64,000 bases of DNA from CAVZYN01 sp963779515 (lineage in GTDB: Bacteria; Pseudomonadota; Alphaproteobacteria; Rhizobiales; Hyphomicrobiaceae), in the NCBI GenBank assembly GCA_963779515.1, contig CAVZYN010000002.1, forward strand, positions 496,001 through 560,000, in the 5' to 3' direction. A program made the position numbers and the translations under genes. Shown here piece by piece: positions 43,086 to 52,490 of the stretch (position 1 is the stretch's first letter; each line of letters starts with the position of its first letter). The notes under the pieces are model-generated. The model did not search any database. It saw only the letters and a list, made by a program, of their open reading frames with translations, and was not told the DNA's origin.

Positions 43086-44069
43086 ATGCGATCGGCGATG
43101 ACGCGGCGGCAGTTTGGACTGAGTGTGGCGGGGACTGCTGCCGCGGGCGGATGGCCCGGCGTCGCAGGAGCGCAGGCGGCCTATCCGGCCAAGCCGGTGA
43201 AAGTGGTGGTGCCCTATGCCGCAGGCGGCGGCGCCGATACGCTGTCGCGCTTGCTGTTCGCGAAGGTATCGGAGGACTTGGGCCAGCCGTTTGTGATCGA
43301 CAATCGGGGCGGCGGTGGCGGCACGATCGGTGCCGGTGTTGCAGCCAAGGCGGCGCCTGACGGCTATACCATCTTGCATGATGCGACGGCGTTCTCCGTC
43401 AACCCGACGCTGTTGCCGTCTCTACCCTATGACACCAAGAAGGATTTTATGCCGGTGTTCCTGGCGGGCATCGTGCCGAACCTGCTGGTGGTGCATCCGG
43501 GCGTCGAGCAAAAGACGGTGGCGGAGATCGTCGCCGAGGCGAAGAAGGCCGGCAGTCTCGATTGGGCATCCTCCGGCAACGGTACGGTGCAGCATCTGGC
43601 GCTCGAACTGTTCCGCAGCCAAGCCGGGATCAAACTCAATCACGTGCCATTCAAGGGCGGAGCGCCGGCGCTCAACGATCTGATGGGCGGGCACATCAAG
43701 TATTTCTTTTCGAACGCTGCGGCCTCCACGCCACATGTGAAGTCCGGCAAAATCCGGGCGATTGCGCATACCGGGACGGGACGACTAGCCTCGCTCCCCG
43801 ATGTGCCGCCAGTCTCCGAAACGTTGGCGGGCTTCGAGGCCTACGAGTGGAATGGTGTGTTCGCGCCTGCCGGCACGCCAAAGGACATCGTGGACAAGCT
43901 GAATGGCGCGCTCAATGCGGCGATCAAGGCGCCCGCTGTGATGGAACGCACGGCAGCACTGAGCGTCGTGACGCGGGCGAACACGCCGGCCGATTTCGCG
44001 GCCTTCGTTGCTGCCGAGATCGAGAAGTGGGGTAAGGTTGTCAAAGACGGCAACATCAAGAGCGAATGA
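43086..44069 (+). CDS. Bug-family TTT substrate-binding protein
   Basis: A 327-residue periplasmic binding protein of the TctC/Bug family. The N-terminus MRSAMTRRQFGLSVAGTA is a twin-arginine signal. It has the family motifs KVVVPYAAGGGADTLSR, NRGGGGGTIGAGVAAKAAPDG (quoted in part as NRGGGGGTIGAG), SSGNGTVQHLALELF and HVPFKGGAPALNDLMGG. ATG 43086 is chosen because GGGAG stands 7 nt upstream; MKRET at 43068 is the alternative. A second Bug gene follows after 20 nt. No tctA or tctB membrane gene is present nearby. Confidence 0.9.
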   Translation: MRSAMTRRQFGLSVAGTAAAGGWPGVAGAQAAYPAKPVKVVVPYAAGGGADTLSRLLFAKVSEDLGQPFVIDNRGGGGGTIGAGVAAKAAPDGYTILHDATAFSVNPTLLPSLPYDTKKDFMPVFLAGIVPNLLVVHPGVEQKTVAEIVAEAKKAGSLDWASSGNGTVQHLALELFRSQAGIKLNHVPFKGGAPALNDLMGGHIKYFFSNAAASTPHVKSGKIRAIAHTGTGRLASLPDVPPVSETLAGFEAYEWNGVFAPAGTPKDIVDKLNGALNAAIKAPAVMERTAALSVVTRANTPADFAAFVAAEIEKWGKVVKDGNIKSE

Positions 44070-44089
44070 CCATGGCGCGAGGTGGACAC

Positions 44090-45065
44090 ATGTCTCAGAT
44101 TGCAATTGGACTAATGGGTCTGACGGCGGCGCTTGTTGCGTCTGTGGGACCGGGCGCTGCGCAAGACTATCCGGCTAAGGCCATCCGGATGATCGTGCCG
44201 TTTCCGCCGGGCGGTGGCACGGATTTGCTGTCGCGGGTGGTGGCCAACAAGCTGAGCGAGAGCTTGAAGCAACCGTTCGTGATCGAGAACAAGCCTGGCG
44301 CGGGCGGCAATATCGGCGTCGATCTGGCGGCCAAATCCGCGGCTGACGGCTACACCATCGTGATGGGGCAGACGTCGAACATGGCGGTCAACGCGACGCT
44401 TTATCCAAAGCTGCCGTACGATCCACTTAAGGACCTGACGCCTATTGCACTCGTCGCGGATTCGCCGATCCTGATGGTGGTGTCGGCGGAGTCGCCGTAT
44501 CGGACCTTGGCCGACATCATCGCTGCTGCAAAAGCGAAGCCGGAAGCGGTGACATTCGCCTCGCCCGGCAACGGCACCGTCGCGCATCTCTCGAGTGAGC
44601 TGCTGCAGGGTGCTGCTGGCATCAAGTTCCAGCATATTCCCTACAAGGGTGCAGCTCCAGCGATCACTGATCTGCTCGGTGGCCGAGTTGATCTCCTGAT
44701 GTCGTCCGTGCCGACGCTGCTCGGCCATGTCAAGGGCGGCAAGTTGCGTGCTATCGCGCTCACGGGCCCGAAGCGCTCGCCGGTGCTGCCGGAGACGCCG
44801 ACGGTCGCGGAGTTCGGGCTTTCCGGGGTTTGATGCCAACACGTGGTTCGGCATTCTGGTGCCAACTGGCACGCCTGCCACCATCGTCCAGACGCTCAAT
44901 AGAGAGATCAACGCGGCGCTGCAGGCGCCGGAGGTGCGCGAGAAAATCCGAACCGAGGGCGGCGATGCGCTGGGCGGCACGACCGCGGCTTTCGCGGATT
45001 TGCTCAAACTCGAAATCGAGAAGTGGGCGAAGGTCGTCAAGTCGTCTGGCGCCAAAATCGACTGA
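44090..45065 (+). pseudogene. Bug-family TTT substrate-binding protein, frameshifted
   Basis: A second Bug gene, in tandem with the first. It has a signal peptide (IAIGLMGLTAALVASVG), motifs MIVPFPPGGGTDLLSRVV, ENKPGAGGNIGVDLAAKSA and SPGNGTVAHLSSELLQG, and QHIPYKGAAPAITDLLGG. An extra G in the run GGGG at 44825-44828 breaks the frame after EFGLSG; without it the protein continues FDANTWFGILVPTGTPATIV, quoted in part as FDANTWFGILVPTG, to AKVVKSSGAKID at 45065. Restored length is about 324 residues. A one-base homopolymer error or a young mutation is likely. It converges with the HlyC-like gene. Confidence 0.85.
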
Positions 45066-45075
45066 GGGGATGACC

Positions 45076-45606
45076 TCAAACGGCCATCTTCCCGTTCGCC
45101 TTGAGCGCCGGCGCCTTGGCGGGCTTGGTATTGAGGAGGCGAATGCCGGTTTTGCCGTCCTTCTTCTTGGCCCGCATCTTGACCTGCTTGCCGGCCCAGA
45201 TGGTGGTTTGCAGCTGGTTCATGAGGGCTGCCACCGCGCGAGTGTCGCCCGCCGCCTCGATCAACCAGATGTGCGGCCCGCTCTTCCACTCCGCCTTGTC
45301 GAGCTGCATCGGCTGGTCGGTGGTCAGCACGAGGCGTTGATCAACGGCATCCGAGACGGAGGCCCAGAGCACGCACGCGACGGGAACAGTGTTGCCGGCA
45401 TCGTCGATCTTCCTTTCGAGGACGCTGTACTGCTTGGTGGTGATTGCGGGCACGACAACGGCGCTCAGCACCGCGATCGGTAAACTACGATGGCGCTCCG
45501 AGTTGATGAGCACTGTCGCAATTTCGCCGAGAACGGCGCGCGCGCGGATCGCAGGCGTCATGGCGCGGCGAGCGGTTGCATTGGCCTTGGCTGCGGTGGT
45601 GGGCAT
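45076..45606 (-). CDS. orphan HlyC-type (RTX toxin-activating) lysine acyltransferase-like protein
   Basis: A 176-residue protein that follows the HlyC family along its length: VLGEIATVLINSERHRSLPI (with the catalytic-type His39), VPAITTKQYSVL, VPVACVLWASVSDAV and AEWKSGPHIWLIEA. HlyC uses acyl-ACP to acylate lysines of pro-toxin HlyA. The Asp of HlyC needed for activity (Asp92) seems replaced by Glu117 here. No RTX toxin (Gly/Asp-rich GGxGxD repeats) or type I secretion gene is visible in the window, so the target is unknown. The N-terminal ~20 residues are Ala/Lys-rich. The start is ATG 45604-45606. Confidence 0.8.
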   Translation of the reverse strand: MPTTAAKANATARRAMTPAIRARAVLGEIATVLINSERHRSLPIAVLSAVVVPAITTKQYSVLERKIDDAGNTVPVACVLWASVSDAVDQRLVLTTDQPMQLDKAEWKSGPHIWLIEAAGDTRAVAALMNQLQTTIWAGKQVKMRAKKKDGKTGIRLLNTKPAKAPALKANGKMAV

Positions 45607-45802
45607 TATGCGTGGTTCCTGGCAATTGCAGTGGGATGAATTGTGCGAGGAGATCATACTTGTCGCGGCGTGCCTATAGGAGAATTGTGCGCGCGACTGC
45701 CGCCACTGCGTTGGAAGGGGCGGTGCTCTCACTTTTGCATTGCCCTCGCGCATCCATTGACCCAAGTTACAGCGCTCCTGGGTATCAAAGCGGAGCAGGC
45801 AA

Positions 45803-47203
45803 GTGGGCACACGGCGCGAACATGATCTATTGGGCGACAAGGATGTCCCCTCGGAGGCCTATTACGGTGTTCACACGTTGCGCGCTGTCGAGAATTTTCC
45901 CATCACCGGGATGCGGATCTCGCACTATCCCGATCTGATCGTTGCGCTCGCCGTGATCAAGCAGGCGGCGGCGCTCGCCAATCACCAACTTGAAATTCTC
46001 GATGTGGCGCGCGCGCATTCGATTGCGGCCGCCTGCGAGGAGTTGCGCGCGGGAAAGCTGCACGATCATTTCGTCGTCGACGTGATTTAGGGCGGCGCCG
46101 GCACCTCGACCAACATGAATGCAAACGAGGTGATCGCAAACCGAGCGTTGGAGCTGTTGGGCAAGCGTCGCGGTGACTACGACGCGCTGCATCCCAATGA
46201 GCACGTCAACATGTGTCAGAGCACCAACGACGTCTATCCGACAGCGGTGAAGCTTGCGCTCATAACGGGGATCGGGCGGTTATGCGCATCGATGGCGCGG
46301 TTGCGCGGCGCGTTCGAGGCGAAGGCGGAGGAGTTCGGATCGCTCGTCAAGATCGGGCGCACGCAGATGCAAGATGCGGTGCCGATGACGCTCGGACAAG
46401 AGTTCAGCACCTATGCCGTAATGCTAGGTGAGGACGAGCAGCGCTTGCGCGAGGCTTCGCTGCTGCTGCATGAGATCAATCTCGGCGCGACTGCTATTGG
46501 CACAGGGCTTAATGCGCATCCCGATTACGCACGCGTGGTGCGGGATCATCTGGAGAAGCTCACCGGGTTGCCGATCGTAACAGCGACAAACCTTGTCGAG
46601 GCGACGCAGGATGCAGGCGCGTTCGTGCAGCTCTCGGGCGTGCTGAAGCGCGTCGCCGTGAAGCTCTCGAAGACGTGTAACGATCTGCGGTTGCTGTCAT
46701 CTGGGCCGCGCGCGGGCTTCAACGAGATCAATCTCCCGCCGATGCAGGCGGGCTCCAGCATCATGCCAGGCAAAGTCAATCCGGTGATCCCGGAGGTCGT
46801 CAATCAAGTTGCCTTCGAGGTGATCGGCAACGATGTGACGGTGAGCTTTGCAGCCGAGGCTGGGCAGCTGCAACTCAATGCATTTGAGCCGATCATCGCG
46901 CACAGTCTGTTCAAGAGCCTGTCGCATATGCAGAGCGCGTGCGACGTTCTGGCCGAGAAGTGTGTTGCGGGGATCACGGCGAACGAAAGCGATCTGAAGC
47001 GGATGGTCGAGCAGTCGCTCTCGATCGTGACCGCACTAAACCCGAAGATCGGCTATGCCAAGGCGACCGAAGTGGCGGCGATCGCGCACAAGAGTGGCCG
47101 GACGATCCGGGATGTGGTGCTTGAGAAAGGCTGGATGACACCCGCGGATCTGGACGAGATCCTTGACGCCTCCCGCATGACAGGGAGGTGGCGGAGTAGG
47201 TAA
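45803..47203 (+). pseudogene. aspA: aspartate ammonia-lyase (aspartase) interrupted by an in-frame amber codon
   Basis: Aspartase converts L-aspartate to fumarate and ammonia. The reading frame 45803-47203 (466 codons, GTG start preceded by GGAG) has the family landmarks: DKDVPSEAYYGVHTLRAVENF (quoted in part as VPSEAYYGVHTLRAVENF), TSTNMNANEVIANRAL, and the signature GSSIMPGKVNPVIPEV with its catalytic Ser. At 46088-46090 a TAG stop interrupts it, exactly where other aspartases read Gln in QGGAGTSTNMN; one C-to-T change would explain it. The frame continues perfectly after the stop, so this is either a recent null mutation, an error, or a readthrough site. It could be a fumarase relative, but aspartase fits better. 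Confidence 0.85.
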
Positions 47204-47373
47204 CTTTGCAAGTTGGGTTAGCGCTGCAAGCAGTCTCGACGTATCGTGGCGCCGTAGAACCGCGCGGAACCCAGCATTGTAACGTGTTGCGGTTGTTGGG
47301 CTACGCTCGGATCAAAACCGGCGCACAAGGCATACGTCGTGCCCGCGCTCACCCAACCGACAAGAGACTTGAA

Positions 47374-48990
47374 ATGAAGTTCGGATCTCTGCCGCTAAAA
47401 GACGCGCTTGGAGCGGTGCTCGCGCATTCGACCGCGACACCCAGTGGCCTGTTGAAGAAAGGGCGCGCATTGAGCGCAGCCGACATCGCGGCGTTGCAGG
47501 ATACGGGTCTCACGCATGCCGTTGTCGCGCAACTCGGGCCGGATGACGTTGCGGAGGATCGCGCAGCGCAACGGATTGCGACGGCGCTGGCCGGGCGCGG
47601 CGTTGCAATGACAGCGCCGTTCACCGGGCGGGTCAACCTCACCGCATTGATGGACGGCGTCGCGACGCTCGATGTCGCAAAGTTGCAGGCGCTCAATCTG
47701 ATCGACGAGGGCGTGACGGTTGCCACGGTGCTGCCGTTCGAGCGGGTGTCCGCCGGACAGATGATCGCGACCATCAAGATCATCCCCTTTGGTGTGCCGG
47801 AGCGGCACGTGGCTGCGGCGGAAAAACTCGCCGTGGCTGGTCTCGTCTCGGTTGCAGCGTTCAAGGCGCGGCGCGCGGGATTGGTACTGACGCGGTTGAC
47901 CGGGACAAAAGAGAGCGTGCTCGCCAAGCGGCAGCGCGTGATCGGGGAGCGCATTGCGGCCCTTGGTGGTACGATCGAGCTGGTGGAGATTTGTGCGCAT
48001 GAGCCACGCGCGATCGCCAAGGCCATCAAGGCGTTGGACTACAAGGGTCTCGATCCGATCATGGTGTTTGCCGCATCGGCAATCATTGACCGCGAAGACG
48101 TGGTGCCGGCCGGCGTCGTCGCGGCGGGCGGACAGGTGCTGCACGTCGGCATGCCGGTCGACCCCGGCAATCTGCTGATGCTCGGCAAGCTTCACACTGC
48201 AGATGTAATCGGGATCCCGAGTTGCGCGGCCTCACCCAAACTCAACGGTTTCGATTGGGTGTTGGAGCGGCTGGCCGCGGGTTTGCCCGTTGGGTCGGTG
48301 GAGATCGCGGCAATGGGTGTCGGCGGGCTGCTGAAAGAGATCCCGACGCGTCCGCAACCGCGCGAGGGTGAGAAACCACATGCGCGGATCGCCCCGAAGA
48401 TAGGCGCGATCGTGCTGGCGGCGGGGCGCTCGACGCGGATGGGAGCCAACAACAAACTGCTCGAGGTCCTGCGCGGCAAGCCGATCGTGCGCCATGTGGT
48501 CGAGGCCGTGACGGCGAGCCAGGCGCGACCGGCTGTCGTCGTCACGGGGCACATGGGCGAGCGCATTGCGCAGACGCTGGCGGGGCTCGACGCCTCAATC
48601 GCGCACAACGCGGAGTTTGCGTCGGGGATTGCCTCGTCGCTCGTGACCGGCATCAAGGCGCTGCCGTCGGATATCGACGGCGTGATCGTTACGCTCGGCG
48701 ACATGCCCGAGCTGCGGCCCGAACATCTCGACCGGCTGATCGCAGCATTCGCGCCAAAAGAGGGGCGCGCCATCGTCGTGCCCGTGCGTCACGGCAAGCG
48801 CGGCAATCCAGTCCTGTGGGGTGCACAGTTCTTCAAGGAGTTGCAGTCTATTTCCGGCGATGTTGGTGCCAAACAGCTGTTCGGCGAGAATGCGGATCAG
48901 GTGGTCGAAATCGATCTCGACACCGATGCCGTTTTGATCGACGTCGATACGCCGGAGGCCCTGGCGGCGGTACGCGCGCGGAAGTCGTGA
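47374..48990 (+). CDS. molybdopterin-binding domain fused to a MobA/MocA-like nucleotidyltransferase
   Basis: A 538-residue two-domain protein. The first ~340 residues have the MoeA/MogA-like molybdopterin-binding type (GRVNLTALMDGVATLDVAKL, LVLTRLTGTKESV, DPIMVFAASAIIDREDVVPA; quoted in short parts). The last ~190 residues form a nucleotidyltransferase domain: IGAIVLAAGRSTRMGANNKL, VVTGHMGERIAQTLAG, GVIVTLGDMPEL and GKRGNPVLWGAQFF. Such fusions prepare the molybdenum cofactor as its cytosine or guanine dinucleotide. No molybdoenzyme gene is near, so its client enzyme is elsewhere. The ATG at 47374 is chosen over a longer frame. Confidence 0.85.
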   Translation: MKFGSLPLKDALGAVLAHSTATPSGLLKKGRALSAADIAALQDTGLTHAVVAQLGPDDVAEDRAAQRIATALAGRGVAMTAPFTGRVNLTALMDGVATLDVAKLQALNLIDEGVTVATVLPFERVSAGQMIATIKIIPFGVPERHVAAAEKLAVAGLVSVAAFKARRAGLVLTRLTGTKESVLAKRQRVIGERIAALGGTIELVEICAHEPRAIAKAIKALDYKGLDPIMVFAASAIIDREDVVPAGVVAAGGQVLHVGMPVDPGNLLMLGKLHTADVIGIPSCAASPKLNGFDWVLERLAAGLPVGSVEIAAMGVGGLLKEIPTRPQPREGEKPHARIAPKIGAIVLAAGRSTRMGANNKLLEVLRGKPIVRHVVEAVTASQARPAVVVTGHMGERIAQTLAGLDASIAHNAEFASGIASSLVTGIKALPSDIDGVIVTLGDMPELRPEHLDRLIAAFAPKEGRAIVVPVRHGKRGNPVLWGAQFFKELQSISGDVGAKQLFGENADQVVEIDLDTDAVLIDVDTPEALAAVRARKS

Positions 48991-49103
48991 AGGCCCAGCC
49001 ATTGGTCTCAGACCATGGTCGGAGGCTAATCCTAAGCGGATTCGGCGTTTGCGCACCCGGGCATGGGCTCCTACGATGAGGGCCGGCGGGATTTGGAACC
49101 ACG

Positions 49104-50567
49104 ATGACGTCGCACATCCAACAGACGAACGCAGCATACGGTTTGGTCTCAGTGTGGAGCCGTAGACTTCGGGAAGTCTGGCAAGGCTGGAGTCTCGCTC
49201 GGCAGTTCGGCACGTGTGCGTCGCTCGTCCTGTTGCCGGCCATGTGGACGATCGGTCTCTGGGTCAGCAACCGGATCGAAGACAGCGTCACGCATCGCGC
49301 TGGCACCAATGCTGCGCTCTATATGGACAACTATGTGGAGCCGCTCGTCCAGGAGTTGGGGACGCGCGATCAACTCTCGGCGGAGAATGTACGTAAGCTC
49401 AGCCGGGTCTTGAGCGATACCGCGCTCGGCCAGCGCGTGCTTACCTTCAAGATCTGGGGACCCGATGGGCTGATCATCGCGAGCAGCAGGCCCGAACTGG
49501 TCGGGCAGAGATTCGTGCCATCCGCGGGCCTCAAAGGGGCCTGGCATGGCGTTGCCAAGGCAGAGTTCGATCATTTGAAGGACGCCGAGAACGTTTTTGA
49601 GCAAGCGTCGGGAATCCCGCTGCTGGAAGTGTACTTCCCGCTGCGCGCGCGCGGGTCCGATCGGATCATCGCGGTCGGCGAGTTCTACGAGAAAGCCAGT
49701 GATTTGAAGGCCGAATTGGCACATGCGCGAATGATGTCTTGGCTGGTGGTCAGCGCGGTCACGTTGTCGATGTTGTCGGCGCTGTTCGCGATCGTGCGGC
49801 GTGGCAGCAAGACAATCGAGCAGCAACAGCGGAGCTTGGAGTTGCGCGTTGGAGAATTGACGAGTCTGCTCTCCGAAAATCAGCAGCTGCGGGCACGGGC
49901 GCAGCGCGCGACGGCGCGCGCCAGTGAAAATACAGAGTCGCACTTGCGCCGTCTTGGCGCCGATATTCATGATGGCCCCGCGCAGCTCATCAGTCTCGCG
50001 CTCTTGCGCTTGGATGATGCCGCAACGGCTGACGCAGAGCCGAAAGTTGGTGCGCATTCCAGCGATCGGATTTCGGTGCGCGCAGTTCTCACCGATGCGT
50101 TGAAGGACATACGAAATTTGGCTGCCGGACTGGCGGTTCCCGAGATCGAGGAATTGTCACTCGACGAGACTATTGCTTCAGCGGTGCAGCGGCACAAAAT
50201 TTTGACCGGCAAGCCGGTTCAGTTCGAGTGCGCATCGCTCACCACGCACGCCGTACCGCAGGCGCTCAAGCTGTGCGCCTACCGCTTCGTCCAGGAGGGC
50301 TTGTCGAATGCGAATCGTCACGCCGACGGGGAAGGGCAGAAAGTCAGCGCGAGACTCGACGGCGACGTTCTGGTGCTCGACGTGTCCGATCGCGGTCCTG
50401 GATTGAAGTCCATCCCGACCGCAGGGCGCTCAGGGATGGGATTGAAAGGGCTGACGGACCGGATCGAAAGTCTCGGCGGCGCGCTGAAGATCGAGGCTCG
50501 TTCCGAGCAAGGGACACGGCTCACGGCGCGACTACCGCTTGCGACAGGACTGCTTCACGATGCCTAA
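49104..50567 (+). CDS. membrane sensor histidine kinase (NarL/HisKA_3 type)
   Basis: A 487-residue sensor. Two membrane segments (about residues 36-56 and 212-234) bracket an extracytoplasmic domain of about 155 residues. A short coiled coil (about 235-290) leads to the dimerisation domain with the phospho-acceptor His in RLGADIHDGPAQLISLALLR. The ATPase domain has YRFVQEGLSNANRHADGEG, LDVSDRGPGLKSI and GMGLKGLTDRIESLGG. This HATPase with H-box IHDGPAQ is the NarX-like class. Its stop overlaps the LuxR response-regulator start by 8 nt. Confidence 0.93.
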   Translation: MTSHIQQTNAAYGLVSVWSRRLREVWQGWSLARQFGTCASLVLLPAMWTIGLWVSNRIEDSVTHRAGTNAALYMDNYVEPLVQELGTRDQLSAENVRKLSRVLSDTALGQRVLTFKIWGPDGLIIASSRPELVGQRFVPSAGLKGAWHGVAKAEFDHLKDAENVFEQASGIPLLEVYFPLRARGSDRIIAVGEFYEKASDLKAELAHARMMSWLVVSAVTLSMLSALFAIVRRGSKTIEQQQRSLELRVGELTSLLSENQQLRARAQRATARASENTESHLRRLGADIHDGPAQLISLALLRLDDAATADAEPKVGAHSSDRISVRAVLTDALKDIRNLAAGLAVPEIEELSLDETIASAVQRHKILTGKPVQFECASLTTHAVPQALKLCAYRFVQEGLSNANRHADGEGQKVSARLDGDVLVLDVSDRGPGLKSIPTAGRSGMGLKGLTDRIESLGGALKIEARSEQGTRLTARLPLATGLLHDA

Positions 50568-51234
50568 ATCTCTCAAGGTCGATGTCATACGCGTTGCCGT
50601 CATCGATGATCATCCATTGATGCGCAACGGGGTGGTGCAGGCGTTGCGCGCCGAAGCCGATTTGGACGTTGTCGGCGAGGGCGAGTCCGCCGCTGATGCG
50701 ATTGCTGTCGCTGAGAAGCTGTTGCCCGACGTGATGCTCGTCGACATCAACATGCCGGGCGGCGGGCTGGTGGCGCTGACGTCCATCGCGGAACGCTGTC
50801 CCGCCGTTGCGTGCATTGTCATCACCGTTCGCGAGGACGAAGAGACGGTCGGGCAGGCTTTGAGGATCGGAGCGCGCGGGTATGTATTGAAGGGCATCAG
50901 TGGCCGGGATCTTGCCCGGACAATCCGTGCGATCCACCAGGGCGAGGTCTATATCACGCCAACGCTCGCCACCCGGTTGCTAGCAGCGGAAGAAGCGGCC
51001 GTTCCAGCGGTGGCGGGCGATGCGCGCTGGCGCCTCAACATGCTGACCGAGCGGGAGGTTGCGATCTTGAAAATGATCGCGCAGGGCATGATCAACAAGC
51101 AGATCGGTGCCGAGCTGGAACTCAGCGAGAAGACGGTCAAACACTACGTCACCAACATTTTGCAGAAACTCCAGGTGCGGAACCGGCTGGAGGCGGCGCT
51201 GATCGCGCAGCAGGAACTCAAGTTGTCCAAGTAA
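50560..51234 (+). CDS. LuxR-family response regulator
   Basis: A 224-residue response regulator partnered with the histidine kinase immediately upstream. The receiver domain has the acidic pocket AVIDDHPLMRNG, the phospho-acceptor Asp in VMLVDINMPGGG, Thr in VITVRE and Lys in YVLKGISGRD. The C-terminal LuxR helix-turn-helix (LTEREVAILKMIAQGMINKQ, KTVKHYVTNILQKLQV) binds DNA. ATG 50560 overlaps the kinase stop; the longer reading frame is less likely. The target genes are unknown. Confidence 0.93.
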   Translation: MPKSLKVDVIRVAVIDDHPLMRNGVVQALRAEADLDVVGEGESAADAIAVAEKLLPDVMLVDINMPGGGLVALTSIAERCPAVACIVITVREDEETVGQALRIGARGYVLKGISGRDLARTIRAIHQGEVYITPTLATRLLAAEEAAVPAVAGDARWRLNMLTEREVAILKMIAQGMINKQIGAELELSEKTVKHYVTNILQKLQVRNRLEAALIAQQELKLSK

Positions 51235-51260
51235 ATAAAAATTCTCGCGGCCGGAGTGTT

Positions 51261-52172
51261 TCAAGTCGCATGAGCGATATCGGCTCGTGTCGGAAACGAG
51301 ACGGCGGCTCCTTCGCGGGTGACGCTGAGGGCGGCGGCGCGATTGGCGAAGGCCATCGCGTCACGAGCGCAGGTGCCGCGGAGTGTTTCCGCGACGAAAG
51401 CGCCAACGAAGCAATCGCCTGCACCCGTGGTGTCCCGGGCGGCGACCTCATGACCGGGGACGGTGTGCTGGCCGTGCGCCGTCGCGAGCAGCGCACCATC
51501 GGCGCCCAGCGTGACGATCACCGACTTCAAACCTTGTTCGATGAGTGATCGAACGGCGGATCTGACGTCGTCCATCGACGCGATTGCCGCTGGGTCCGGA
51601 CCTTGGCCGGTCATTTGCGCAAGTTCGATCTCGTTCAGGATCAGGATGTCGATCAGGGACCGCAAGTCCGATGGCAGCGGTTGAAATGGGGCCGGATTGA
51701 GAACCGTCGTGGCGCCGGCTGCACGCGCCTGGAGAAATGCCGATGCTATGACAGGGAGGGGAATCTCGAGTTGGCAGACGACGGCGTCGCCGCGGGCGCA
51801 GCGGAGGTCCGGCGAGTCGGTCCAGGCGTGATTGGCGCCCGGAACAACGGCGATGGTATTTTCAGAGGCGCGATCGACGGTGATCAGGGCGATGCCTGTG
51901 GCGACGTCCGGAACACGTGTGACGGCCGAAACGTCGACGCTCTCAGATACCAGAAACGCCGTCATTTCAGCGCCAAACGCGTCAGTTCCAACGCGGCCGA
52001 TCATGCGCGCCGCGCCTCCAAGCCGCGCAATTGCGACTGCCTGATTGGCGCCTTTGCCGCCGGGAAACGCCGCCGCGCGACGGCCGAGCACGGTCTCGCC
52101 GGGCGCGGGAAGCCGGTCCACATAGGCGACAATGTCGCGGTTGATCGAGCCGACGATGTGTGCGGTCGCCAT
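51261..52172 (-). CDS. rbsK: ribokinase (PfkB family carbohydrate kinase)
   Basis: Ribokinase phosphorylates D-ribose to ribose-5-phosphate. The 303-residue protein has the N-terminal signature HIVGSINRDIVAYVDRLP and AFPGGKGANQAVAIARLGG, the ADP-site region VIVTLGADGALLA, and the PfkB signature DTTGAGDCFVGAFVAETL with the catalytic Asp. Related sugar kinases share much of this, so the symbol is used with moderate confidence. The gene is convergent with the response regulator and divergent from the tol operon. No ribose transporter is adjacent. Confidence 0.8.
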   Translation of the reverse strand: MATAHIVGSINRDIVAYVDRLPAPGETVLGRRAAAFPGGKGANQAVAIARLGGAARMIGRVGTDAFGAEMTAFLVSESVDVSAVTRVPDVATGIALITVDRASENTIAVVPGANHAWTDSPDLRCARGDAVVCQLEIPLPVIASAFLQARAAGATTVLNPAPFQPLPSDLRSLIDILILNEIELAQMTGQGPDPAAIASMDDVRSAVRSLIEQGLKSVIVTLGADGALLATAHGQHTVPGHEVAARDTTGAGDCFVGAFVAETLRGTCARDAMAFANRAAALSVTREGAAVSFPTRADIAHAT

Positions 52173-52490
52173 TTGAGGCTCCGTCCTTTGCGCGGGTGCC
52201 TTGCGTCGTCCGACTTATACACGCTGTGATGCGATGCCCGCCTTGCCGATGCCGCAAGCCTTGTCTAATGCCACACTGAACAACTGTCACGAGGCCAAAA
52301 GTCACGGGCTTAGGGCCCTAGAATAGTCACATTAGCTGCCAGTATGACGTGCGGTAGAGGGGTGATCCGGGTCGAGTCGCGCATGTGTTTCCGGGACGGG
52401 CAGACGTCAGGTGTCGGCCGGTCCCATCATGCTGCCGTCATCGCCGGACAATGCGGGCGCAGAGATTAGTCGATAAATCCATTCAATAAA
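52173..52490. other. intergenic region between ribokinase and tolQ, carrying divergent promoters
   Basis: This 318-nt gap separates divergent genes and must hold both promoters and the tolQ leader. I see AT-richer stretches around 52310-52330 (GCCCTAGAATAGTCACATTA) and 52475-52490 (AATCCATTCAATAAA), but no clear -35/-10 pair or operator. The tolQ leader has no obvious strong ribosome-binding site. ybgC, which often precedes tolQ, is absent. Confidence 0.45.

Noticed and set aside
46088..46090. Pyrrolysine or programmed readthrough at the aspartase TAG
   Set aside because: No sign of a readthrough context or pyrrolysine genes in the window; nonsense mutation or error is simpler.
45803..47203. 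Fumarase class II instead of aspartase
   Set aside because: The region around GSSIMPGKVNPVIPEV is shared by both, but VNQVAFEVIGND and the start VPSEAYYGVHTLRA fit aspartase better.
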